64,000 nt of DNA, taken from assembly GCF_030269365.1 (NCBI RefSeq), contig NZ_BSTF01000005.1, positions 310,001-374,000 of the forward strand, written 5' to 3'. Of this stretch, positions 1-8,298 are shown piece after piece (position 1 is the stretch's first letter; every line of letters starts with the position of its first letter). Position numbers and translations under genes: made by a program. The stretch comes from Lentzea sp. NBRC 102530 (lineage in GTDB: Bacteria; Actinomycetota; Actinomycetes; Mycobacteriales; Pseudonocardiaceae). The notes below the pieces were generated by a model that saw only the letters and a program-made list of their open reading frames with translations, searched no databases and had not been told where the DNA came from.

Positions 1-1
1 G

Positions 2-565
2 CTGGTCAAGACCGCGGGTGGTTCGTTCACCAACGGCGTCAACCAGCTCAGCACCAAGTGGTCCGGTCTGGGCGTCGACCCGAACGCGGTCGAGGTCTTC
101 GACGGCTCCGGCATGTCGAGGCTCGACCAGTTCTCGCCGGACGACCTCACGTCGGTGCTGATCAAGGCGAAGACCAAGCCGTGGTTCTCCGGGTGGCAGG
201 CGTCGCTGCCGGTCGCCGGGGTCGACGGCACGCTCGCGAACCGCATGAAGAACACGGCGGCCGCGGGCAACGTGAAGGCCAAGACCGGGTCGCTCTCGGG
301 CGTCTCCGGCCTGTCCGGCTACGTGACGACGGCCGCGGGTCGTGACCTGGTGTTCTCGGTGGTGCAGAACAACGTTCTGCTGTTCAACAACCCGAAGAAC
401 ATCGAGGACCGCATCGCCGTGCGGCTGGCCTCGGACGGCGGCAGCTCGATCGCGCCGCAGGTCCAGTCGGTGCCGCAGCAGCGCAAGGCTCCGGCGCAGG
501 ACCGCGCCAAGGTCCCCGCGCAGGAACGGTTCGACGTGGAGTGCTCGTGGATCGGCACCTGCTGA
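2..565 (+). CDS. dacB: D-alanyl-D-alanine carboxypeptidase/endopeptidase, PBP4 class, C-terminal part
   Basis: The frame is open from the left edge, so the N-terminus and the SxxK nucleophile lie outside the window. What remains (187 codons) shows the DGSGMSR segment typical of peptidase family S13 and the KTGSLSG box at nt 281-301, which is the KTG motif of penicillin-recognising enzymes. Family members trim D-Ala-D-Ala stem peptides of peptidoglycan outside the membrane. The protein continues about 40 residues past the core in a Gln/Pro-rich tail ending in ECSWIGTC, which is less typical. A perfect hairpin 18 bases after the stop separates it from the convergent transporter gene. The family call is secure; the exact activity is inferred. 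Confidence 0.9.
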   Translation: MVKTAGGSFTNGVNQLSTKWSGLGVDPNAVEVFDGSGMSRLDQFSPDDLTSVLIKAKTKPWFSGWQASLPVAGVDGTLANRMKNTAAAGNVKAKTGSLSGVSGLSGYVTTAAGRDLVFSVVQNNVLLFNNPKNIEDRIAVRLASDGGSSIAPQVQSVPQQRKAPAQDRAKVPAQERFDVECSWIGTC

Positions 566-582
566 TCTGAGAAGTCCACAGT

Positions 583-615
583 GGAGCCGCCCCGGACGCG
601 TTCCGGGGCGGCTCC
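583..615. terminator. Bidirectional hairpin terminator between dacB and the SulP gene
   Basis: A perfect 14-bp stem (583-596 with 602-615, GGAGCCGCCCCGGA arm) closes a 5-base loop between two convergent genes. There is no strong T-tract, as is usual in high-GC actinomycetes. Confidence 0.85.
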
Positions 616-622
616 TCGCTTC

Positions 623-2836
623 TCAGGCCGGCGACGGCACGGGCTCGAGCCCGTTGCGGTCGGGGTCGACCAGGTACACGCGGGCGTTCGAGATGTCGAA
701 GTACAGGCCCTTCAACGTCAGCGTGCCCGCCGCTATCGCCTCCCGCACGCTCGGGAAGCCGAGCAGGTTGTCGAGCTGCTGCGCGACGTTCGCGACCGCG
801 AGCCGGTCGGCCACCGGCAGGTCCGCGCAGCCCGGTGCCGTCGGCGCGTGGAACCTGATCAACGACGGTTCGGCGTTGCGCAGCCACGAGCGCAGGTGCG
901 AGCCGCGCGCGGCCGATCCCTTCACCAGTGCCTTCATCGCGCCGCAGTCGGAGTGTCCACACACGACGATCGTGCTGACGTTGAGGATCTCCACCGCGTA
1001 CTCGATCGCGGCGCCGACCGAGCTGTCGTCCGCGGACGGCGTCGGCACCAGGTTGCCGATGTTGCGCACGCAGAACAGGTCGCCGGGTCCGGACGTGGTG
1101 ATCAGGTTCGGCACCACGCGGGAGTCCGCGCAGGTGATGAACAGCTGCTGGGGCCGTTGCCCGTGCACCGCCAGCTCGTGCAGGAACGGCCGCACCAACG
1201 GCGCCGAGCGGCGTTCGAACTCGTGCATCCCGCGCAGCATCGGATCGCCCTCAGCGGACGCGCGCTGGGCCGGCAACGTGACGGCGTCCGGCTTGCCCTG
1301 CCAGTGCGACCACGGCGCGAACCAGCGCGGCAACGGGCCGGGCAACGTCTTGCGCCGCCCCGGCTTGCCCTGGTTCGCCCGGTCGTACCAGGTGTCGTGC
1401 ACCTCGTCGACCCGCACCCGGCCGCCGAGCCGTTCGTAGCCCTCGCGCCAGTCGTTGATCGCCTCGTAGGAGGCGTGGTCCAGGTAGTCGACGTGCAGTT
1501 CCAGCACCACGGTCTGGCCCTGCGACATCCGGCGCAGCTCCCGCACCAGCCGCCCGACACCGAGGAACACCAGCGATCCGCGCACGCACACCCGGTTGCC
1601 CTCGACCCGCACCGAGCAGTGCGTCAACCGGTACAACGCGCGCAGCAGCGCGACCGCGAGCCCCGCGACCACGCCTTCGAGCAGTCCGAAGAGGACCACG
1701 CCGAACACGGTCGTCGCGTAGACCACGAACTCCCGGTGCTGCAACAGGTTCTTCATCCGCTGCACCGACACGAGCTTCAGGCCGACGACGAACAGCACGC
1801 CGGCCAGTGCCGCCAGCGGGATCAGCTCCAGCGTCGGCGCGAACGCGAGCACGGCCACCGCGATCCACGCGCCCTGGAAGATGGCGGCGTACCGGGTCTT
1901 CGCGCCCGCCGCGACGTTCGTCGAGCTCCGCGCCAGGCCGCCGCTGATCGGGAACCCGCCGAGCGCGCCCGCGAGCACGTTGCCGGTGCCCTGCGCGATG
2001 AGCTCCTTGTCGAGCCGGGCGCGCGGCCCGTCGTGCAGCCGGTCCGTCGCGACGGCCGACAGCAACGACTCCATGCTCGCCACCAGTGCCACCGTGACGA
2101 CGGCGGTCAGCACCGTGCCGACACTGCCCTGCGGCATCTCGGGGAACGTCAGCGCGTGGCTGTCCGGCAGGTCCACGCGGGCCACGTCGAACCGCAGCAC
2201 GAACGCCAGCGCGGTCGCCAAAGCGACGGCCACCAGCGGCGCGGGCACGAGAGACGCGCGCGGGATCCGGGGCCACAGCAGGAGAACCGCGATCGCCACC
2301 GCACCGGCCACCACGGACCCGAGCTGCGCCGAGACCAGTTCTCCCGGCAGCAGCGCGAGGTTCGCGGGCACCGTCGACGCCGCCGTGCCGCCCAGCAGCA
2401 CGATGAGCTGCCCCACGGCGATGGAGATGCCGATGCCCGCCAGCATGCCGTGCACGACGGCGGGGGACAGCGACATCACCAGGCGGCTGATCCCGGTGAG
2501 CCCCAGCGCGAGTTGCAGCACACCGGCGGCCAGCGTGATCGCCGCCGTGGCGGCCCACCCGAACTGCGCGACCAGGGCGGCCACGATCACCACGAGCCCG
2601 GTGCCGGGCCCGCTGATCTGCAACGGAGCTCCGCTGATCGCGCCGACGACCACGCCGCCGATGATCGCGGAGATGATGCCCGCCATCAGCGGCGCGCCGG
2701 TCGCGTGCGCGATGCCGAGTGAGAGCGGGATGGAGATGAGGAACAGCACGAAGCTCGCGGGCAGGTCGTGCTTCAGGAGCACCGGAGGGCCGTGCGGGGT
2801 GTGCTCGCCGGCGTTGGACCTGGGCTGATGGTTCAC
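623..2836 (-). CDS. SulP-family anion transporter fused to a beta-carbonic anhydrase
   Basis: About 737 residues. The N-terminal two thirds are a SulP (SLC26-like) transporter with around ten or more hydrophobic segments, beginning HDLPASFVLFLISIPLSLG and including the GPGTGL stretch. A STAS-like segment follows (TVVLELHVDYLDHASYEAI). The last ~200 residues are a beta-class carbonic anhydrase: CADSR near residue 569 and HSDCG near residue 627 supply the Cys-Asp-Arg and His-Cys zinc-site residues. The fusion suggests bicarbonate or sulfate uptake coupled to CO2/HCO3- interconversion at the membrane. I chose the GTG at 2836 because AAAGGGA sits 5-6 bases upstream; an in-frame ATG at 2863 is the alternative. 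A 37-residue ORF precedes it on the same strand. Confidence 0.93.
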   Translation of the reverse strand: MNHQPRSNAGEHTPHGPPVLLKHDLPASFVLFLISIPLSLGIAHATGAPLMAGIISAIIGGVVVGAISGAPLQISGPGTGLVVIVAALVAQFGWAATAAITLAAGVLQLALGLTGISRLVMSLSPAVVHGMLAGIGISIAVGQLIVLLGGTAASTVPANLALLPGELVSAQLGSVVAGAVAIAVLLLWPRIPRASLVPAPLVAVALATALAFVLRFDVARVDLPDSHALTFPEMPQGSVGTVLTAVVTVALVASMESLLSAVATDRLHDGPRARLDKELIAQGTGNVLAGALGGFPISGGLARSSTNVAAGAKTRYAAIFQGAWIAVAVLAFAPTLELIPLAALAGVLFVVGLKLVSVQRMKNLLQHREFVVYATTVFGVVLFGLLEGVVAGLAVALLRALYRLTHCSVRVEGNRVCVRGSLVFLGVGRLVRELRRMSQGQTVVLELHVDYLDHASYEAINDWREGYERLGGRVRVDEVHDTWYDRANQGKPGRRKTLPGPLPRWFAPWSHWQGKPDAVTLPAQRASAEGDPMLRGMHEFERRSAPLVRPFLHELAVHGQRPQQLFITCADSRVVPNLITTSGPGDLFCVRNIGNLVPTPSADDSSVGAAIEYAVEILNVSTIVVCGHSDCGAMKALVKGSAARGSHLRSWLRNAEPSLIRFHAPTAPGCADLPVADRLAVANVAQQLDNLLGFPSVREAIAAGTLTLKGLYFDISNARVYLVDPDRNGLEPVPSPA

Positions 2837-2864
2837 GGATTTCCCTTTGCTGAATGGCGGCATG

Positions 2865-2890
2865 GCCCTGTGCGCTCGGTTGCACAGGGC
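2865..2890. repeat. Perfect inverted repeat in the leader of the SulP gene
   Basis: GCCCTGTGC (2865-2873) and GCACAGGGC (2882-2890) form a 9-bp stem with an 8-base loop. It lies between the small upstream ORF and the transporter start. It could be an attenuator, an mRNA processing site or an operator. Confidence 0.6.
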
Positions 2891-2920
2891 GGGGAGGGGA
2901 GTGAGCTGGAGAAGAGCGCT

Positions 2921-3034
2921 CTAGCGGGTGCGGCTCAGACCGTGCGCGGCCCACACCAGCAGGCGCTTTAAGGGCAGCATTCGGCGCGGCCGGACGGCAT
3001 CGAGCTCGTCGGCGCGGTCATGCGGGGTCGGCAC
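2921..3034 (-). CDS. Small basic protein, 37 aa, upstream of the SulP gene
   Basis: A GTG start at 3034 follows an excellent ribosome-binding site (GGAGG, 7-base spacing). It encodes MPTPHDRADELDAVRPRRML followed by a short hydrophobic stretch and a basic C-terminus. I do not recognise the product. It ends about 84 bases before the transporter GTG on the same strand, so it could be a leader peptide or a small partner protein. The stop codon overlaps a 10-bp palindrome, AGAGCGCTCT (2913-2922), which shares its core with the operator at 15129. Support is the ribosome-binding site and position only. Confidence 0.45.
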   Translation of the reverse strand: MPTPHDRADELDAVRPRRMLPLKRLLVWAAHGLSRTR

Positions 3035-3258
3035 GGGAACACCTCCGTGTCGGCACAGGCATCGTGGGGCGGGATCAGGCCGCGTCGTCACCAATGATGA
3101 GGCCGAAAACGGTGCTGTGACAGATGTTTCAGCCAACCGTGTTGATCTTGCCCCGAGTCGTCACGCCTGGTGATCGCATAGAAGGGCCGGCTCCGGTCGG
3201 GGGGTGCGGAGCCGGCCCAAGTCGTGCGGGAACCGAAGAACTATCGAGTTCGGAGAAA

Positions 3259-3576
3259 TCAGCCTACCGAGCGCAGGTGCTTGCCGTGCGAAGTCTCCTG
3301 GCCGACGACGGTCAGGATCAGCTGCGCCGACAGGTAGGCACGGCACGGTGCGGGCATCCGCCTGGAGAACCAGCCGCGCTTGCAGGTGGCGCACCGGCCG
3401 TGCTCGTCGGGCTGGTGCTCGTCGAGCAACGCCTTCACCACCGCGACCACCCTCGGCAACTCAACCCTGGCGAGTACGAGAGCGGTCTGGTCGTCGCCGC
3501 GGGCAGCGAGGTCGGTGAGTGTGGCCAGGTGGGAGTGCAGCGACTTGTCCAGTTGGCTGAACACCGTGACGGCCAT
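3259..3576 (-). CDS. Conserved hypothetical protein with a CxxC zinc-ribbon-like motif
   Basis: 105 residues from the ATG at 3576, with GGAG about 10 bases upstream. The N-terminal half is a predicted helical region (MAVTVFSQLDKSLHSHLATL). The centre holds CATCKRGWFSRRMPAPC, a CxxC plus a later Cys that could bind a metal. No named family is recognised. It is divergent from the DUF5753 regulator gene across a 166-bp promoter region containing a perfect palindrome, so co-regulation with that module is plausible. Longer in-frame extensions upstream lack a ribosome-binding site and overlap the divergent gene. Confidence 0.7.
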   Translation of the reverse strand: MAVTVFSQLDKSLHSHLATLTDLAARGDDQTALVLARVELPRVVAVVKALLDEHQPDEHGRCATCKRGWFSRRMPAPCRAYLSAQLILTVVGQETSHGKHLRSVG

Positions 3577-3639
3577 CAGGCTCAGAGCTCCAGTCCTTGC
3601 GTAAGCAGCCCATGCAGCCTGGCGTGACGAACCTGCGAT

Positions 3640-3652
3640 CTGCAAGTTGCAG
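3640..3652. promoter_or_regulatory. Perfect palindrome in a divergent promoter region, candidate operator
   Basis: CTGCAAGTTGCAG is a 6+1+6 perfect palindrome midway between the divergent starts at 3576 and 3743. The adjacent regulator is the obvious candidate to bind it; this is inference. Confidence 0.5.
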
Positions 3653-3742
3653 TACACGAATGGATGACGTCTCTTTGCGGCGAGCTGGTTTGCTCTCAAA
3701 CTGGGAACGACCAGGAGGTGCGGATGCCACTCAGGAGGCGTC

Positions 3743-4588
3743 ATGCGGGGTAGCAGCCCGACCCTGCGCAAGCGCCGGCTCGTGAGCGAGCTGCGGCGTC
3801 TGCGCGAAGTGGCCGAGCTGACGATCGAGGAGGTCGGGGAGCGCCTGGAGTGCTCCGCCTCCAAGATCAGCCGCATCGAGACGGGCCGGGTGGGGGTGAG
3901 TCCGCGCGACGTGCGGGACATGCTCACCGCCTACGGTGCGGACGCCGCCGCCCTCGAAGAACTGGTCCAGCTCGCCAGGGAAGCCCGCCGCAAGGCGTGG
4001 TGGGACGAGTTCGGCGACATCGTGCCCGGTCGTTACGTGGGGTACGAGGCCGACGCGGACTCCATCCGGACCTATCAGGGCCTGATGGTCCCCGGCCTGC
4101 TGCAGTGCGAGGCGTACACGAGAGCGTTGATCTCCCAGGGCTTGCCCAACGCGAGCGCCGCCGAGATCGAACGCCGCGTCCGGTTGCGCAAGGCCCGGCA
4201 GGCCCTGCTGCGCGAGGACGACCCGTTGCGCCTGCACGCCGTGATCGACGAGGCCGCCCTGCGCAGACTCGTCGGCGGGCGAGAGGTGATGCGCGGGCAG
4301 TTGGCGCGTCTTCTCGAGATCGGTGCACTGCAGAACGTCACGATGCAGGTCGTGCCGTTCGACGCCGGTGGTCATGCCGCGATGGACGGCCCGTTCGTCA
4401 TCCTGAGCTTTCCCGAGCGGCTCGACCCCGACGTCGTGTACATCGAAAGCACCAGAAGCGGCGTCTACCTGGAACAGCAGTCGGACGTCCTTTCCTACGC
4501 CGAGATGTTCGAGCGGCTGGTGAGCGCCTCGCTTCCGCAGCGGGAGTCCTTCGCCTTGATCACCGAAGTCGCTCGCACTCTCGCGTGA
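3743..4588 (+). CDS. Helix-turn-helix regulator with DUF5753 domain
   Basis: 281 residues. Residues ~12-70 form an XRE-type helix-turn-helix (LRRLREVAELTIEEVGERLECSASKISRIETG). The rest is the DUF5753 domain found in WhiJ-like and Scr1-type actinomycete regulators, with the typical WWDEFGD and TYQGLMVPGLLQCEAYTRALI segments. These regulators pair with small DUF397 proteins in a system that resembles toxin-antitoxin pairs and affects development and antibiotic production in streptomycetes. The DUF397 gene follows directly. GGAGGCGTC lies just before the ATG at 3743. The family is certain; target genes are not visible beyond the palindrome upstream. Confidence 0.93.
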   Translation: MRGSSPTLRKRRLVSELRRLREVAELTIEEVGERLECSASKISRIETGRVGVSPRDVRDMLTAYGADAAALEELVQLAREARRKAWWDEFGDIVPGRYVGYEADADSIRTYQGLMVPGLLQCEAYTRALISQGLPNASAAEIERRVRLRKARQALLREDDPLRLHAVIDEAALRRLVGGREVMRGQLARLLEIGALQNVTMQVVPFDAGGHAAMDGPFVILSFPERLDPDVVYIESTRSGVYLEQQSDVLSYAEMFERLVSASLPQRESFALITEVARTLA

Positions 4589-4611
4589 CCGCGACCGGGA
4601 GTGAACAGACA

Positions 4612-4803
4612 GTGGAAAGCTTGAGTTGGCGCAAGAGCAGCCGGTCCTCGGCCGCTGGAGCCGACTGCGTGGAGATCGCGTTCGTCCCCGCCGGTGCGGC
4701 GGTCCGTGACAGCAAGAACGCGGACGGCGCGCGGCTGAGGTTCGGCGACGCGGGGTGGGACACGTTCCTCGCCGCCGCGAAGAACGGCTCTTTTGTCAGC
4801 TGA
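4612..4803 (+). CDS. DUF397 domain protein
   Basis: A 63-residue protein with the DUF397 signature: LSWRKSSRSSAAGADCVEIAF, then VRDSKNADGARLRF and the WDTFLAAAKNG ending. It is the usual small partner of DUF5753 regulators. A GTG at 4612 has GGGAG about 10 bases upstream. An alternative GTG at 4585 overlaps the stop of the regulator (GTGA) and would allow translational coupling. Either way the two genes form one unit, closed by the hairpin at 4821-4851. Confidence 0.88.
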   Translation: MESLSWRKSSRSSAAGADCVEIAFVPAGAAVRDSKNADGARLRFGDAGWDTFLAAAKNGSFVS

Positions 4804-4820
4804 TCGACAGGGGTACGCGA

Positions 4821-4851
4821 CGGCCCCGGCTGGAAGATCCAGCCGGGGCCG
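4821..4851 (+). terminator. Hairpin terminator after the DUF397 gene
   Basis: A perfect 13-bp stem (CGGCCCCGGCTGG, 4821-4833, pairing with 4839-4851) with a 5-base loop, 18 bases after the stop codon. Confidence 0.85.
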
Positions 4852-4874
4852 TCGTCGTTCGAGGTGAAAGGGGA

Positions 4875-4937
4875 CGTGGGCCGGCCGGCGTTCCGCCGCC
4901 GCGGGCTGGATGCCCCTTGCACGCCGGCCGACCCACG
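4875..4937. repeat. Long inverted repeat with 29-base loop
   Basis: Two 17-bp arms (4875-4891 and 4921-4937) are reverse complements with one mismatch; the arm reads CGTGGGCCGGCCGGCGT. It lies in the 328-bp gap before the AfsR-like gene, after an independent terminator. I see no ORF in this gap. Its role is unknown. Confidence 0.55.
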
Positions 4938-5038
4938 TCGATCATGGGGAGCAGCGGGTGTTCCGCTGTCCGGTCCAACCTGGTCGGACTCGCTGATCTC
5001 CGGTTTCCGTTGATCTCGCGGTCTGTGGTTGGTTGGAC

Positions 5039-5049
5039 ACGCTAAGCGT
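5039..5049. promoter_or_regulatory. Short palindrome upstream of the AfsR-like gene
   Basis: ACGCTAAGCGT (5+1+5) lies 83 bases before the GTG start at 5132. It is a possible operator or part of the promoter; length alone is weak evidence. Confidence 0.3.
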
Positions 5050-5131
5050 AAGAATGCCTTCTACAGCACGACTGGAGCCCGACTGAAGTGATCTTCAAGC
5101 TCCAGGTGGCCCACAGGCGAGGGACAGAGCG

Positions 5132-7978
5132 GTGACGCACGGCGAGGAACCCCTCCGGTTCGAGGTTCTCGGCCTTCTCCGGGTCGTTCGCGCAGGTCAA
5201 GAGGTTGCTCTCGGTGCGGCCAAGCAGCGCGCCGTCCTCGCGGTCCTGCTGCTCGCGCGCAACACCCCGGTGTCCCGCGGCCAGATCATCGAGGCGGTCT
5301 GGGGCGACAACGTGCCGTCCAGCGCCGTCAACCTGGTCCAGACCTACGTCGCCGGACTGCGCCGGGCGCTCGAACCGACCCGTGCCCGCCGCGCTCCCGC
5401 CGAGCTGCTGACCTCGGTCGGCGACGGCTACCTGATGCGGATCGAGCCGGGCGCGCTGGACCTCGACGTGTTCGAACGTCAAGTGCTGCTCGCGAACCGC
5501 ATGCGCGCCACCGGTGATCTGGCCGGAGCCGCGGTCGAGCTGGACGACGCGCTGGCGTTGTTCCGGGCCGAGCCGCTCGGCGGGGTCTCGGGGCTGCACG
5601 CCGACGTCGAACGCGGCCGTCTCGTCGAACGCCGGCTCGCGGTCCTGGAGGAACGCGCCGAGCTGGGCCTCGCGATCGGGCAGGGCCCGGAACTGGTGTC
5701 GCAGCTGGGGTCGATGGTCGCCGAGCACCCGCTGCGCGAACGCGGCCACGGCCTGCTGATGCGGGCGCTGGTGCAGGCCGGACGGCAGGCGGAGGCGCTG
5801 GCCGCGTACCGCGAGGCCCGCGCCGTGCTGATCGAGGAGCTCGGCGTCGAACCGGGACCGGAGCTGCGCCGCGTGCACCAGGCCGTGCTGGCGGGCAACA
5901 GTCCCGAACCGGAACGTGCGCCCGTGCGCGTGCCGCAGCAGCAGTCCGTGCCCGAACCGGCCCCGGTGACGGTGCCGGCGCAGCTGCCGCGCGCGCCCGT
6001 CGCGTTGATCGGCCGCGATCCCGAACTGGCCGGCATGGACGCGTTGCTGCGCGGCCACGACGGCCCGGTGCTGCTGGTGACCGGTCCGGCGGGCGTCGGC
6101 AAGACCGCGCTGGCGCTGCACTGGTCGCACCGGGTGCGCGAGGAGTTCCCGGACGGCCAGCTGTACGTCGACGTGCACGGCTACGACCCGAACCGCGAGC
6201 CGCTGGAGATCGGCGAGGTGCTCAACCGGTTCCTGCGCGCGCTCGGCGTCCCGGCCGGGGAAACCCCCGTCTCCGTCGACGAGCGCTCGGCTCTGCTGCG
6301 GACGAGGCTGGCCGACCGCCGCATGCTCGTGATGCTCGACAACGTCCGCGGCTCGGCGGACCTCCTGCCGCTGCTGCCGGGCGCGCCGTCGTGCGTGGTC
6401 GTGACGTCGCGGCGCCGGCTCGTCGGACTGGTCGCACAGGTCGAGGCGAAGCTGATCGAGCTGGACATGCTCGACCCCGACGCGGCCGTGGACGTGCTGG
6501 GCCGCATCGCGGGCCGGTCCGACATGGAGGCCGGTGCGCTGCGGTCGCTGGCCGAACTGTGCGACGGCCTGCCGCTGGCGTTGCGGATCGCGGCGGCTCG
6601 TCTCGCCGTGTCACCCCGTCTGCGCGTGGCCGAGCTGGTGGAGGAGCTGCAGGACGAGCACGGCCGCCTGGCCGCTCTCGGTCTGGAGGACGGCGAAGGC
6701 ACCGTCCGGGCCGCGCTGGACGCCTCCCGCCGTGCGCTGCCGGCCGAACCCTCGCGGTTGCTCGCGATCGTCGGCCTGCACCCCGGCGCCGACCTGACCC
6801 CGCACGTGGTCGCGGCGATGGGCGACGTCCCGTTGATCGAGGCCCAGCGCGCGCTGGACGCGTTGACCGCCGCGAACCTGCTGTCGGTCAGCGAACCGGG
6901 CCGCCACTTCGCGCACGACCTCGTCCGCGTCTACACCAAGACGCTCGCCGGTGAGCTGTCCGAACCGGAACGCCGTGCCGCGACCGGCCGCATGCTCGAC
7001 TACTACCTGCACTGCGCGGACCTCGCCGACGGCCTGCTGCCGATCAACCGCGGCAGCGTCCTCGTCGCCCCCGAACACCGCCCGGCGCACGTGCCGGTGA
7101 TCTCCGGTCCCGCCGACGCGACGGCCTGGTTCGACGCCGAACGCGCCAACCTGATCGCCGCCGCCGAACTCGCGTCGAGCTCCGGCTGGCACGTCCACGC
7201 GTGGCAGCTGCCGTACACGTTGTCGCGCTACCTCTGGCTGCGCACCGAACGCGAGACCTCGTTGCGCCTCACCGAAGCCGCGCTGCAGGCCGCGATCGCG
7301 CTGAACGACGACGACGCGCGGTTCGTCATGCAGTTCAACCTCGGCGTGGCGCTGCTGCAGTTCGAACGCTTCGAGGAGGCGTTGCAAGCCCAGCGGGGTG
7401 CGCTGGAAACGGCGCGCCGCAAGGAGGACGTGCACCAGCAGGCGCGGGCGCTGACCACGGTCGCGGGCACGCTGCAGGACCTCGGCCGGCACGCGGAGGC
7501 CGAGGCGCACTACCGCGAGGCGATGGAGATCTCCCGGATCGCGGGCTCGAAGTGGGCCGAGGCCAACGCCCACCACCACCTCGGGCTGCTGTACCTGAGC
7601 ACGCAGCGGTTCGACGACGCGATGCCGTGGCTGCGGGTGGCGTTGCGGATGTACCACGAGGTGGGCGAGCAGTGCGGGGAGGCGGCCTGCCACACCGACA
7701 TCTCGACGGCGTTGCTGGAGACCGGCGACACCGACGGGGCGTTGTCGGCGGCCAGGACGGCGCTGGCGGTGGCGTGCGACGCGGTGTCGCCGTACCACCA
7801 GGCGCTGGCGCACGACCGGCTCGCGGCGGTGTTCGAGCGGTTGAACGCGGCGGGGGCGGCGGCGCACTGGCAGCGGGCGCTGGCGTTGTTCACGGAGCTG
7901 GGAGCGCCGGAGGCCGACGGGGTGCGGGCCCGGCTGGCCCGGGTGCGCGCGGTGACGGTGAGCGGCGCCGCGGGCTGA
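5132..7978 (+). CDS. AfsR/SARP-type transcriptional regulator with BTAD, NB-ARC and TPR domains
   Basis: 948 residues. Residues ~8-95 are an OmpR-like winged-helix DNA-binding domain (FEVLGLLRVV, then VNLVQTYVAGLRRAL). Residues ~100-250 are the bacterial transcriptional activation domain. An NB-ARC ATPase follows, with Walker A GPAGVGKT near residue 313, a Walker B-like RMLVMLDNV and GLPLALRIAAARL. The C-terminal third is TPR-like. This is the AfsR architecture, a class of regulators of secondary metabolism and differentiation. The GTG start at 5132 follows GGGACAGAG. No biosynthetic cluster is adjacent; the next genes are another large regulator and an ABC transporter. Confidence 0.95.
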   Translation: MTHGEEPLRFEVLGLLRVVRAGQEVALGAAKQRAVLAVLLLARNTPVSRGQIIEAVWGDNVPSSAVNLVQTYVAGLRRALEPTRARRAPAELLTSVGDGYLMRIEPGALDLDVFERQVLLANRMRATGDLAGAAVELDDALALFRAEPLGGVSGLHADVERGRLVERRLAVLEERAELGLAIGQGPELVSQLGSMVAEHPLRERGHGLLMRALVQAGRQAEALAAYREARAVLIEELGVEPGPELRRVHQAVLAGNSPEPERAPVRVPQQQSVPEPAPVTVPAQLPRAPVALIGRDPELAGMDALLRGHDGPVLLVTGPAGVGKTALALHWSHRVREEFPDGQLYVDVHGYDPNREPLEIGEVLNRFLRALGVPAGETPVSVDERSALLRTRLADRRMLVMLDNVRGSADLLPLLPGAPSCVVVTSRRRLVGLVAQVEAKLIELDMLDPDAAVDVLGRIAGRSDMEAGALRSLAELCDGLPLALRIAAARLAVSPRLRVAELVEELQDEHGRLAALGLEDGEGTVRAALDASRRALPAEPSRLLAIVGLHPGADLTPHVVAAMGDVPLIEAQRALDALTAANLLSVSEPGRHFAHDLVRVYTKTLAGELSEPERRAATGRMLDYYLHCADLADGLLPINRGSVLVAPEHRPAHVPVISGPADATAWFDAERANLIAAAELASSSGWHVHAWQLPYTLSRYLWLRTERETSLRLTEAALQAAIALNDDDARFVMQFNLGVALLQFERFEEALQAQRGALETARRKEDVHQQARALTTVAGTLQDLGRHAEAEAHYREAMEISRIAGSKWAEANAHHHLGLLYLSTQRFDDAMPWLRVALRMYHEVGEQCGEAACHTDISTALLETGDTDGALSAARTALAVACDAVSPYHQALAHDRLAAVFERLNAAGAAAHWQRALALFTELGAPEADGVRARLARVRAVTVSGAAG

Positions 7979-8019
7979 GGCTCGCCCGGCCGGGGTGCGC
8001 GCGGTGACGCGTGAGCGGC
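7941..8019 (+). repeat. Imperfect direct repeat across the end of the AfsR-like gene
   Basis: GGGTGCGCGCGGTGACG... at 7941-7966 recurs at 7993-8019 with a single-base insertion, and similarity continues into the following GGCTCGCC. The offset is about 52 bases. It looks like a small tandem duplication of the 3' end of the gene. Confidence 0.6.
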
Positions 8020-8145
8020 AGGGCTCGCCTGGTGGTGGCGCGCGGGTGAGGGAGTCGGCGTGGCACCGCGGGTAAGGGTTCTGCCGCGCCGGACTGCGTG
8101 ATCGCCCGATGCCTGAGGTGAGGCCTCAGCAGCACGCTGTCCACC

Positions 8146-8298
8146 ATGACCGAGTGGACCCCTGAGGCGATCAAGGCGGAAATCGACTACCGACGTGGCA
8201 ACGCCCGGTGCAACTGGCAGCGGTCGAACGGCTCCGCGCCGTCGTGGCTGCACCGAGTGATCCACCGCACCTCCGGAAAACACCGCAGCACCCGGTGA
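8146..8298 (+). CDS. Small protein, 50 aa, coupled to the LuxR-type regulator
   Basis: An ATG ORF encoding MTEWTPEAIKAEIDYRRGNA, then a Trp/His/Arg-rich C-terminus. Its TGA stop overlaps the ATG of the next gene (TGATG at 8296-8300), the usual arrangement for translational coupling. There is no clear ribosome-binding site, so it may be leaderless. An imperfect palindrome (TGAGG-TGAGG-CCTCA) lies about 15-30 bases upstream. The product is not recognised. The coupling and sensible amino-acid composition favour a real gene, but homologues would be needed to settle it. Confidence 0.5.
   Translation: MTEWTPEAIKAEIDYRRGNARCNWQRSNGSAPSWLHRVIHRTSGKHRSTR

Noticed and set aside
581..2722. Long plus-strand open frame (713 codons) over the SulP gene
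   Set aside because: It is an antisense shadow of the transporter: its composition is dominated by Arg, Ala and His, it has no ribosome-binding site and no recognisable domain.
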